From NCBI GenBank assembly GCA_018402545.1, contig JAGYIL010000002.1:248001-312000 (forward strand): a DNA stretch of 64,000 bases, read 5' to 3'. Positions 57,043 through 64,000 of the stretch are shown in pieces. Every line of letters starts with the position of its first letter. Position 1 is the first letter of the stretch. The notes under the pieces are model-generated. The model was not told the origin of the DNA and made no database searches. It saw only the letters and a program-made list of their open reading frames with translations. The stretch comes from Saccharospirillum sp. Lineage in GTDB: Bacteria > Pseudomonadota > Gammaproteobacteria > Pseudomonadales > Natronospirillaceae. A program made the position numbers and the translations under genes.

Positions 57043-58521
57043 ATGACTGCATTGCTCCGCGCCCTATGGCGTCACCCACGATGGCTCACCGCTGCACTGG
57101 TACTGATCCTGATCGGTTTAGTATGGGCCCCTGTCAGGACCCCGACCACTATTTACCTGAGTGTGGGGTTCGAGCGCGGTGAAACAAGTGCGGATTTCGT
57201 TGGTGTTGCCATCGATGCCGCCATGCTGACTGGTGGCGACTGGTGGACCGACCTCGACGGACCGCCCCGCCCGCTCGATCTGACCGACACTGACCTGAGG
57301 CGCTGGACTCGAATTCTGGCCCCTGCATGGATCCGGCTTGGCGGTACTGAAGCCGACAAGCTCTGGTGGCAGTCAGCCGACGACCCGGACCCGGCTCAGC
57401 CGTGGCTGGATCGCGATGACCTCAACCACTTTCTGAACTTCACCCGGGCCGCCGGCGCCCGGCCAATGATCACCACCAGCACCGGCCCCAGGGTGCGAGA
57501 CAGGGGCGACTGGCAACCGGACCAACTGCAGCGACTGCTCGATTGGCTGCCCGATGATTACAACGGCGTATTGGAGTTCGGCAATGAACCCGGCGCCCAC
57601 TGGCTGATGTTTGGCCTGCGACACCAGTACGGGTTCGATCAGTACACCGAAGAATTCGCCCGGGCCCGCGCACTCACTGATAATGTTCCACTGGCCGGGC
57701 CTGCCAACGCTTTCTGGCCGGGCATCGGCGAACCCTTGCGACCGCTGGTGGGCAGCTCCCGCACCTTCCTGGAAAACGGGGCCAACCCGGCCATCTTCAG
57801 CTGGCACTACTACCCGACCCAGTCGTCTCGCTGCCGGGTACGCACTGAAGGGGCGGAGTGGGAATCGCTGGTCGACATTGAAGCGGTGGACGAATTCCGC
57901 CGCCAGGCACAACGCGTTCGTGGCTGGGTCGACCGATACTCGCCAGACTCTGAACTTTGGCTGGGTGAAACCGGCCCGGCCCAGTGCGGTGGTGTTGATC
58001 AGCTGACCAACCGTTTTGGCTCCAGCTTGTGGTGGCTGACGCAACTGGGAACCGCGGCTCAAACGGGGCAGGATACCGTTATCCGGCAGTCTCTGGTTGG
58101 CGGAGACTACGCGCTGCTCGCCCACCGCACCCGCTATAGCCCCAACCCGGATTACTGGGCCCAGGTGTTTTGGAACCGACTGATGGGCCCGCGCTGGTAT
58201 GAGGTGCGCGGCAGTGGCGCGGTGATTCAGGCGTATGCGCATTGTGACCCTGAGACGCGGGGCGTGCTCACCCTGCTAACCGTAAACCTGAAACCGGAAC
58301 CAATAACCGTGGTTCTGCCAGACAACCAGCCCCGGCCGACCCTGACCGTGACCAGTCCGTCGCTCGACAGCCGTTATGTCCAGGTTGAAGGTCAATGGCC
58401 TGAAATTTTCGACTGGAACATTGAGGAACCCTTGCCCTGGGTGCAACGCGACAACAGCGACGCCCAACCCGGCTACAGTTATCGCTTCACCCGGCTGGAT
58501 GCGCCCGAAAGCTGTTCCTGA
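57043..58521 (+). CDS. Glycoside hydrolase family 79-like (heparanase-like) membrane-anchored protein
   Basis: 492 residues. A single N-terminal helix (about 14-34) works as signal anchor, so the enzyme faces the periplasm. The TIM barrel shows heparanase-type motifs: [26 protein letters not shown], the acid/base E182 in [15 protein letters not shown], nucleophile E309 in [12 protein letters not shown], then [14 protein letters not shown] and [14 protein letters not shown]. The spacing of the two Glu (127) is close to human heparanase. A C-terminal beta domain closes the protein. It may act on glucuronide-containing glycans; substrate is inference. ATG 57025 is an alternative start. Confidence 0.8.
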   Translation: MTALLRALWRHPRWLTAALVLILIGLVWAPVRTPTTIYLSVGFERGETSADFVGVAIDAAMLTGGDWWTDLDGPPRPLDLTDTDLRRWTRILAPAWIRLGGTEADKLWWQSADDPDPAQPWLDRDDLNHFLNFTRAAGARPMITTSTGPRVRDRGDWQPDQLQRLLDWLPDDYNGVLEFGNEPGAHWLMFGLRHQYGFDQYTEEFARARALTDNVPLAGPANAFWPGIGEPLRPLVGSSRTFLENGANPAIFSWHYYPTQSSRCRVRTEGAEWESLVDIEAVDEFRRQAQRVRGWVDRYSPDSELWLGETGPAQCGGVDQLTNRFGSSLWWLTQLGTAAQTGQDTVIRQSLVGGDYALLAHRTRYSPNPDYWAQVFWNRLMGPRWYEVRGSGAVIQAYAHCDPETRGVLTLLTVNLKPEPITVVLPDNQPRPTLTVTSPSLDSRYVQVEGQWPEIFDWNIEEPLPWVQRDNSDAQPGYSYRFTRLDAPESCS

Positions 58522-58591
58522 TGCATGGTGTGCACAGGCGGGCCCGACCTCTATACTGTGGGGCTCATCAATCAGTGAAAGGCTTTACCCT

Positions 58592-59314
58592 ATGCGCCCA
58601 AGCGGTCGTACACCGGATCAACTTCGCCCCGTCAGCATTCAACGCGGTTTCACCAAGCATGCCGAAGGCTCGGTACTGGTCAGTTTTGGGGACACCCAGG
58701 TCATCGTGACCGCCAGCGTCGAAACCAGCGTGCCGCGTTTTCTGAAGGGCAAGGGCCAGGGTTGGGTAACCGCCGAATACGGCATGCTGCCGCGCGCCAC
58801 CGGCTCCCGCAACCAGCGCGAAGCAGCGCGTGGCAAACAGGGCGGGCGCACCGTGGAAATTGGACGCCTGATCGGCCGCTCGCTGCGTGCTGCTGTTGAT
58901 ATGACGGCGCTTGGCGAACACAGCATCACCCTCGACTGCGATGTGATTCAGGCTGACGGCGGCACTCGCACCGCCGCCATTACCGGCGCTTTTGTGGCCC
59001 TGACCGATGCCGTTAATTACATGCTGGCAAACGGCATGATCAAGACCAACCCGATCCGTCACCCGATCGCCGCCGTCTCGGTCGGCATCTGGCAAAACAC
59101 CCCGGTGCTGGATCTGGACTATGCTGAAGACAGCACCTGCGATACAGACCTGAACGTGATCATGACCGGCGATGGCGGTTTTATTGAAATTCAGGGCACG
59201 GCCGAAGGCGAGCCGTTCCAGCCCGACGAACTGAACGCCATGCTGGCCCTGGCCCGCAAGGGCGTTACCGAACTCTGTGATCTGCAGCGCGCGGCGCTGA
59301 ACCCGGAGGCCTGA
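58592..59314 (+). CDS. rph: Ribonuclease PH
   Basis: Phosphorolytic 3'-5' exoribonuclease for tRNA 3'-end trimming. 240 residues, opening [60 protein letters not shown] and [20 protein letters not shown] are all family motifs. The open frame runs back into the GH79 gene; the ATG at 58592 is right. Followed three bases later by yicC, the usual pairing. Confidence 0.97.
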   Translation: MRPSGRTPDQLRPVSIQRGFTKHAEGSVLVSFGDTQVIVTASVETSVPRFLKGKGQGWVTAEYGMLPRATGSRNQREAARGKQGGRTVEIGRLIGRSLRAAVDMTALGEHSITLDCDVIQADGGTRTAAITGAFVALTDAVNYMLANGMIKTNPIRHPIAAVSVGIWQNTPVLDLDYAEDSTCDTDLNVIMTGDGGFIEIQGTAEGEPFQPDELNAMLALARKGVTELCDLQRAALNPEA

Positions 59315-59317
59315 GCC

Positions 59318-60181
59318 ATGACCGACAGCATGACCGCCTTCGCCCGGCGTGAGGAAGACACCGCCTTCGGTACTCTGTCGGTTGAAATTCGCTCGGTGAA
59401 CCACCGCTACCTGGAACCGACCTTTCGCCAGCCCGATACTCTGAAACCGGTGGAAATGCCGCTGCGTGAGGCGCTGAAAAAGCAGGTCAAACGCGGCAAG
59501 GTCGATGTTCAGTTACGCTTTTATCCCAACCAGGCCAGTGCCGGGCTCGATGTGAACGTCGAGCGTTTGCAAGCCCTGAACGCAGCGCTTCACAAAGTAC
59601 GCGATAACGTTGCCGACAGTCCGATGCCGGACGCGCTGGCGCTGTTGCAGTATCCCGGCATTCTCGCCGAAGAAGCGGTGGATATGGAGGCCGTGTTCAG
59701 CAGCATGCGTTCCCTGTTCGACGCCGCCCTTGCCGACTTTATGGCCCACCGGCGCCGCGAAGGCCAGGAGCTGGGCAAGATGATCGGCGACCGGCTCGAT
59801 GAGATCGACGCCATCGTCGAGGTGCTACGCGAAGAGATGCCGGGCTGGGTGGCCAGCTTCAGGGAATCCCTGAACGCCAAGGCTGCTCAATTGCAGGTTG
59901 ATCTGGACCCGGAGCGGCTCGAACAGGAAGTGGTTATTCTGGCGCAAAAAGCCGATGTTGCCGAAGAGCTCGACCGCCTGGTCACCCACACCCGCGAAGT
60001 TCGCCACATTCTGAAACAGAAAGGCGCCATCGGTCGCCGGCTCGATTTCCTGATGCAGGAATTCAACCGCGAAGCCAACACCCTGGGTTCCAAAGCTACT
60101 AACAGCCGGGTTACCCAGGCCTCGGTGGACTTGAAAGTGTTGATCGAACAGATGCGTGAGCAGGTGCAGAATATCGAATGA
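59318..60181 (+). CDS. yicC: YicC family endoribonuclease
   Basis: 287 residues with the family ends MTDSMTAFARREEDTAFG and the C-terminal DUF1732 region GRRLDFLMQEFNREANTLGS, KATNSRVTQASVDLKVLIEQ. E. coli YicC is an endoribonuclease that acts on the RyhB small RNA. Couples with rph. The last codons overlap the next gene by four bases (ATGA). Confidence 0.95.
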   Translation: MTDSMTAFARREEDTAFGTLSVEIRSVNHRYLEPTFRQPDTLKPVEMPLREALKKQVKRGKVDVQLRFYPNQASAGLDVNVERLQALNAALHKVRDNVADSPMPDALALLQYPGILAEEAVDMEAVFSSMRSLFDAALADFMAHRRREGQELGKMIGDRLDEIDAIVEVLREEMPGWVASFRESLNAKAAQLQVDLDPERLEQEVVILAQKADVAEELDRLVTHTREVRHILKQKGAIGRRLDFLMQEFNREANTLGSKATNSRVTQASVDLKVLIEQMREQVQNIE

Positions 60182-61020
60182 ACCAGTCAGCCCCGCAATG
60201 GCAAACAGCCGCCCACCCTTCACTTTTCCAGTGGTTCATTAGCCGCGGGCGGGTGGGTTTGGGCCGGTTGTTAGCGGTGTTGTGGTTGGCTCTGGTAAAC
60301 ACTGTTGGGGCTGCAACAGCCGATGACTGGCGATTTGGCTTTGCTGAAGACGAAGCACCAGTCAGTGACACCGGGCCCCGCGGTGCCGGGGGTATCATTC
60401 CGGACCTGGCGATTGAGTTATTCAATCGACTGCCCGGTGAAGCGCTGCTGATGGACGCGGGCCCCTGGATCCGGATGCAACGCTGGGTTGAAACCGGGCA
60501 ACTGGATGGGTTTATAACCTACCCTTCGGACGAGCGTCAGCGCTATGCCGTGTTCAGTCAGACGCCCGTGTTCAACATCGATTTTGGCTACCTTGTTTTC
60601 CGCCATGACCACCTCGAGCGCGACCGTCTGGAGGCAGCGGAGAGCTTCGACGATCTGGCAGGCCTGGTGTTTATTGGACAACAAGGCGCAGAGTGGGAGC
60701 GCGATAATATCCCCGCGAGTTTGGAGACCGTTCTGGTTGGCCAGCTTGATACCATGATGCACCTGCTGGTGCGCCGCCGGTCGGGCGACTTTATGGTCAT
60801 GCCCCCGGAGCAGGCTATCGCCATCGCCCGGCGCCTGGGGTATGAAGGCCAGGTGGTCTATCATCCGGTCGATTTCATACCCAACGCCCGCATCCCCTTT
60901 CATGTTGGTCTGCGACTCAGCCACCCGCAAAGCGATGTGGTCATTGAGCGTATAGACGGTGTACTGAGCTCAGAGAGCTACCGGGAAGCGGCCGACCGGA
61001 TCGTTGAGGAATACCGGTAA
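60178..61020 (+). CDS. Periplasmic substrate-binding-like protein (SBP_bac_3 type)
   Basis: 280 residues. N-terminal cytoplasmic stretch and hydrophobic signal (about 28-46, ending NTVGAATA), then a two-lobed amino-acid-binding fold: GIIPDLAIELFNRLPGE, DGFITYPSDERQRYAVFSQT, and DLAGLVFIGQQGAEWERDN. Similar stand-alone proteins occur widely in Oceanospirillales without an ABC transporter. No permease or ATPase gene lies nearby. Ligand unknown. Overlaps yicC. Confidence 0.78.
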   Translation: MNQSAPQWQTAAHPSLFQWFISRGRVGLGRLLAVLWLALVNTVGAATADDWRFGFAEDEAPVSDTGPRGAGGIIPDLAIELFNRLPGEALLMDAGPWIRMQRWVETGQLDGFITYPSDERQRYAVFSQTPVFNIDFGYLVFRHDHLERDRLEAAESFDDLAGLVFIGQQGAEWERDNIPASLETVLVGQLDTMMHLLVRRRSGDFMVMPPEQAIAIARRLGYEGQVVYHPVDFIPNARIPFHVGLRLSHPQSDVVIERIDGVLSSESYREAADRIVEEYR

Positions 61021-61065
61021 AGCCGGATAAGTGGGGCATGGCCAAGGTGAATTACTCTGGGTCAG

Positions 61066-61401
61066 TTAACCTACGGCCACACACTCTGGATCAACATGTG
61101 GCTTAATACGTTTCACATTTTTGGCTTCCTGCTCGTAGGCCTTGTGGCGTACGTCCCAGAGCTCAACCGCATGTTGAATATTCAGCCAAAACTCCGGCGT
61201 ATTTCCCAGGGCTTTAGCCAGTTTAATCGCCATAGGGGCTGTTAATGCACCCTTATCATGAACCAGTCGGCTCAGTGTGTTTCTGTGAACACCCATGGCT
61301 TCGGCCAACTCATTGATTTCGATACCCATTGGCTCCAAAAACTCGGTTACCAACATTTGACCAACTGTTACCGGTCTACGCTTTGTATTTCTCATGATCA
61401 T
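61066..61401 (-). CDS. higA: HigA-family antitoxin (XRE HTH)
   Basis: 111-residue HTH antitoxin, opening RRPVTVGQMLVTEFLEPMGI; the helix-turn-helix is ELAEAMGVHRNTLSRLVHDK, and the C-terminal PEFWLNIQHAVELWDV is the HigA signature. It neutralises HigB and represses the operon. Second gene of the pair, eight bases after higB, which is the normal higBA order (toxin first). Confidence 0.93.
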   Translation of the reverse strand: MIMRNTKRRPVTVGQMLVTEFLEPMGIEINELAEAMGVHRNTLSRLVHDKGALTAPMAIKLAKALGNTPEFWLNIQHAVELWDVRHKAYEQEAKNVKRIKPHVDPECVAVG

Positions 61402-61409
61402 TACCTCCC

Positions 61410-61703
61410 CTAGCCCTTATACGCATGTGGGTCTAGATAAATGTCCTGGGCAATACCCTCCTCCCAGCGAAAAATAAGACGGTATTGCTGGTTCACCCTA
61501 ATAGAGCACCACCCGGATAACTTTCCCTTGAGATGCTCAAACCGATTGTCTGGCGGGACCCTGAGGTCCGACTCCATCTGGGCTGCATCCAGAATCTGGA
61601 GCTTCCTGTAGAGCGCGCCTTCTATGGTGTCCGGTATCTTTTTATGGCATAGGTCTTCTTCGTAAAAGGCTTCCAGCCATGAGTCCCTGAATTCAATAGC
61701 CAT
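61410..61703 (-). CDS. higB: HigB-family toxin (RelE superfamily)
   Basis: 97-residue ribosome-dependent mRNase toxin. LYRKLQILDAAQMESDLRVP, GKLSGWCSIRVNQQYRLIFRW and DIYLDPHAYKG match HigB, including the basic patch and the C-terminal Asp/His/Tyr cluster. Full length. First gene of the module; its promoter lies in the AT-rich 60 bases upstream (61704-61766). Confidence 0.93.
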   Translation of the reverse strand: MAIEFRDSWLEAFYEEDLCHKKIPDTIEGALYRKLQILDAAQMESDLRVPPDNRFEHLKGKLSGWCSIRVNQQYRLIFRWEEGIAQDIYLDPHAYKG

Positions 61704-61766
61704 CGTATTCCATTCGCTTTTTGATCATGCTATGCACAATAGCGTTGTGCGTCAAGATAAGTGTTT

Positions 61767-62354
61767 TTATGTTGGTTTAAGCTGATCTACCCGGATCCTC
61801 AACTTGGGGAGTAGTTCCGTCTCAAACCAGGTATTGCGCTTAAACCAGGCCTGGTTTCTCGGGCTGGGGTGTGGCAGTGGCAAATACCGGGGCCAGACCT
61901 CCTCCCAATGGCGAACCGCTTCGGTAACCGTGCTGCGCCGATACTGCGGCAGGTGATACGCCAGCGCGTAGCGGCCAAGCACCAGGGTCAGATGAATGTT
62001 GGGCAATGCTTCAAGCAGCGTCGAATGCCATTGCTCTGCACATTCCGGCCTTGGCGGCGCGTCGCCGCCGCCTGCCTTGCCGGGGTAGCAAAACCCCATG
62101 GGTACAATTGCAAAACGGGCCGGGTCGTAAAAAGCGGCCCGATCCACGCCCAGCCAGCTGCGTAACCGGTCGCCACTGGCATCGTCAAAGGGCACACCAC
62201 TATCATGAGCGCGACGTCCGGGTGCTTGGCCAGCGATCAGAATGGTGGCGCGGGGGTCGGCCTGGAGGATGGGTTTGGGGGCCAGTGGAAGATGTAGGGC
62301 GCATGTCTGGCAATGACGTATGCGGGTTAATAAGGCGTCGAATTCTGCCGTCAC
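61767..62354 (-). CDS. Uracil-DNA glycosylase family protein
   Basis: 195 residues of the UDG superfamily: N-terminal CQTCALHLPLAPKPI, the catalytic-loop-like GQAPGRRAHDSGVPFDDASG, FAIVPMGFCYPGKAGGGDAP, LVLGRYAL and the DNA-insertion-like HPSPRN. The iron-sulfur cysteine set of family 4/5 UDG is incomplete. This group is common beside other genes in Proteobacteria; its base specificity is not known. Confidence 0.85.
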   Translation of the reverse strand: MTAEFDALLTRIRHCQTCALHLPLAPKPILQADPRATILIAGQAPGRRAHDSGVPFDDASGDRLRSWLGVDRAAFYDPARFAIVPMGFCYPGKAGGGDAPPRPECAEQWHSTLLEALPNIHLTLVLGRYALAYHLPQYRRSTVTEAVRHWEEVWPRYLPLPHPSPRNQAWFKRNTWFETELLPKLRIRVDQLKPT

Positions 62355-62482
62355 GGTGTTAATCCCCCATCCTGATTATTCCTTTTTCACCCATTCTTTC
62401 AGTTCGGGTTACCAAAATACAGGCCGACTCCATCTCTGGCATAATGCCCTGGGTTTCCTATCATCGACCGGGTAAACGCTGT

Positions 62483-63772
62483 ATGGCATCGCCGAAAAGC
62501 CTGATTTTCCAGCTGCATCGCCACTGGGAGGTCATTGAATTACTCTGCCGGCAATCCCGTGAATTGCCTGCCTTTGAGCAATCCCATTTGCTCGCGGTGA
62601 TCGAGCGCTTTACTAATGCAGAAGACCCTACAGAACCGGCGGCCATTCTGCGTTCGCTGTGCGCGGCGGACTTGCTGCAACCCCTGAGTCGCTCTGACTA
62701 TTTGCAAATCAACCCCCTAGTACTGGACTTCGTGCGTGGCCTGACCCGCGAGCATGAACTCGGCCTGTCGGCGGTGCTCAAGGCGCGTGTCGAAGCCGTT
62801 CGCGAAGCCACGGCAACGCTGGCCGAGGGTATTGATGAACAGGATATGGACAAGGTGCGTACTGGGGCCGCGCGGCTGTCGGACCTGTTCCGGCAAATTG
62901 CACGGCAACTGGATGCCGACCGACATGCCATTCTGGAACTGGCCGAAAAAGCCAAGGCCAGTGATGCCGCCATGCCCATCGCACGTCGCTACCGGGCGGT
63001 GTTGGATGCCTACGACCAGTACGTCGAGCCGATGAACGAAATGATGGACAGTGGCCTGGGCGGTACCTTTTACCCCCATCTCAAACTGGCGGTGCAAAAT
63101 CTGGATCGTGCCGAGGAGGCGCTGGCCATTCGCGGTGCGCTTTATACCCAGCGGCTTCAACTGCGCCAGGTCGCGCAACAGGCCAAGGAGCTGCGCCGAC
63201 TCGGGCGTCTGGTCGCCCTGCAATGTTCGGATACCCTGTTGCCTTTGCGTGAAGAGGCGCGCCAGCACAATGTGCTGTCCAGTGCGATCGGCGACCTGTT
63301 GGGCCAGGTGCGTAAGCGCGGTTTAAAAGCAGTGCTGCGCTCAGCACCTGGTCGCCCGAAGCTGCCCGGCTGGCAGCGTGAACGGCGCACCCTGGTGCAT
63401 CTGGGCGACGAGATTCGTACCCTGATGGCCGATGCAATGCGCTTTGAGCCCCGGGTGCAAACCTTCCCCGAGCCGGTGGAAAGCAGCCCGGCTGATCTGA
63501 GCGACTGGGTCGATGAACCTCGCTTGAAGCAGGCTCTCGCACAGGCGTTGCCTTTAGATAACCTGCTGCTCTGGATACAGCAGAACTACCCGCAACTGAA
63601 AGACGCCACTCTGTTGAGGCTTTATGATGAACTGGTGCGCGAGTCTGGCTGGGATGCCACTCTGACCCCGGATCAAACCCGCACCCCGTTGAAAGCCGTG
63701 CAGGTGGTGTACCATCCGCATCGACTGGATCCTGTCGTGAAGGAAGAGACCCGAGATGACTCAAGCCATTGA
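62483..63772 (+). CDS. mksF: Condensin-like subunit MksF (kleisin)
   Basis: 429 residues resembling the MksF/MukF/JetA kleisin: N-terminal winged-helix region (SLIFQLHRHWEVIELLCRQS to LLQPLSRSDYLQINPLVLDF), a long helical middle, and a C-terminal helical part LLLWIQQNYPQLKDATLLR. It would bridge the SMC-like MksB heads with MksE. Start taken at ATG 62483; ATG 62444 is an alternative. It overlaps mksE by 17 bases. Distinct from MukF but same architecture. The rest of the operon is beyond the window. Confidence 0.82.
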   Translation: MASPKSLIFQLHRHWEVIELLCRQSRELPAFEQSHLLAVIERFTNAEDPTEPAAILRSLCAADLLQPLSRSDYLQINPLVLDFVRGLTREHELGLSAVLKARVEAVREATATLAEGIDEQDMDKVRTGAARLSDLFRQIARQLDADRHAILELAEKAKASDAAMPIARRYRAVLDAYDQYVEPMNEMMDSGLGGTFYPHLKLAVQNLDRAEEALAIRGALYTQRLQLRQVAQQAKELRRLGRLVALQCSDTLLPLREEARQHNVLSSAIGDLLGQVRKRGLKAVLRSAPGRPKLPGWQRERRTLVHLGDEIRTLMADAMRFEPRVQTFPEPVESSPADLSDWVDEPRLKQALAQALPLDNLLLWIQQNYPQLKDATLLRLYDELVRESGWDATLTPDQTRTPLKAVQVVYHPHRLDPVVKEETRDDSSH

Positions 63773-64000
63773 TCTGGCTCGGCTGCCGAATGTGGCCGAG
63801 CTGTTCAAACTGTTCAACAGTGGCAAACACCTGAACCGTTTGTCCGACGCCGCCCTGTGGGCCGATCTGGAACAGCAGAGCGACGCCTATACCGCCCTGT
63901 TTCGGGCGCTGGGCTATGAACTGCGCATCGACGGGCGGGGCTTTGCCTGGTTTCATACCGACGAGAAAAGCGCCACCCTAAGCCACCAGTCGCGCCAGCT
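63756..64000 (+). CDS. mksE: Condensin-like subunit MksE (partial, cut by window end)
   Basis: 81 residues are visible: MTQAIDLARLPNVAELFKLF, then NSGKHLNRLSD and ALFRALGYELRIDGRGFAWF. This pattern of a short helix and a winged helix with a hydrophobic wing ending in ARG-type FAWFH matches MksE/JetB. It begins inside the end of mksF. The frame is open at base 64000. Confidence 0.78.
   Translation, partial: MTQAIDLARLPNVAELFKLFNSGKHLNRLSDAALWADLEQQSDAYTALFRALGYELRIDGRGFAWFHTDEKSATLSHQSRQ

Overview
The window is a chromosomal replication-origin region of a gammaproteobacterium. The gene content and neighbourhoods are Pseudomonas-like: engB, cytochrome c4, dsbA, an EEP-family hydrolase and a GGDEF protein in a row, plus parS sites of the GTTCCACGTGGAAC type. 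The mix of other genes suggests a marine Oceanospirillales/Saccharospirillaceae-type organism; that placement is inference. No tRNA, rRNA, CRISPR array, prophage or intact transposase gene was seen.

Layout. 1-5.5 kb: the start of a caa3-type cox operon (coxB, cut by the left edge), a MATE exporter, and yheV-purE-purK. 5.6-11.6 kb: a MaoC-like protein, engB, cytochrome c4, dsbA, an EEP hydrolase and a diguanylate cyclase. 11.6-15.9 kb: a LadS-like hybrid kinase, a GNAT protein, a peroxiredoxin and an alkyltransferase-like protein bracketed by two parS sites. 15.9-16.7 kb: an IS5-like MITE, the gyrB terminator and a long palindromic element. 16.7-27.4 kb: the origin block gyrB-recF-dnaN-dnaA (minus), oriC, then rpmH-rnpA-yidC-mnmE (plus). 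Genes on both sides mostly point away from oriC near the origin. An intact yidD is missing, and mnmG-rsmG-parAB do not follow mnmE.

27.7-48 kb is mixed: a hydrolase with a small DUF2256 gene, ribA, a renalase-like flavoprotein, a FrnE-like DsbA, yciH, DUF1244 and SEC-C proteins, a second MATE exporter, a LysR regulator divergent from three aldo/keto reductases, MFS and LysE exporters, a PAS-GGDEF-EAL protein, rep, and a BLUF photoreceptor with a C-terminal membrane anchor. 48-64 kb: aroE with a SPOR protein, an RND efflux pair, hopJ-like, prlC, a GH79 heparanase-like protein, rph-yicC, higBA, a uracil-DNA glycosylase-like protein, and the first genes (mksF, mksE) of an MksBEF/Wadjet-type condensin operon cut by the right edge.

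The most distinctive signal is a family of at least seven long intergenic palindromes (about 6.57, 16.51, 27.43, 33.22, 36.57, 38.81 and 40.11 kb). They share a core with a CCATGGATGG-type motif and small hairpins. Their long flanking arms differ between copies yet stay self-complementary, with compensatory changes, and most arm mismatches are G-T wobbles on one strand only. This points to selection or copying of a folded single strand (RNA or ssDNA). A second strong signal is rnpA, whose reading frame has no usual start codon after rpmH but is open through the whole of rpmH.
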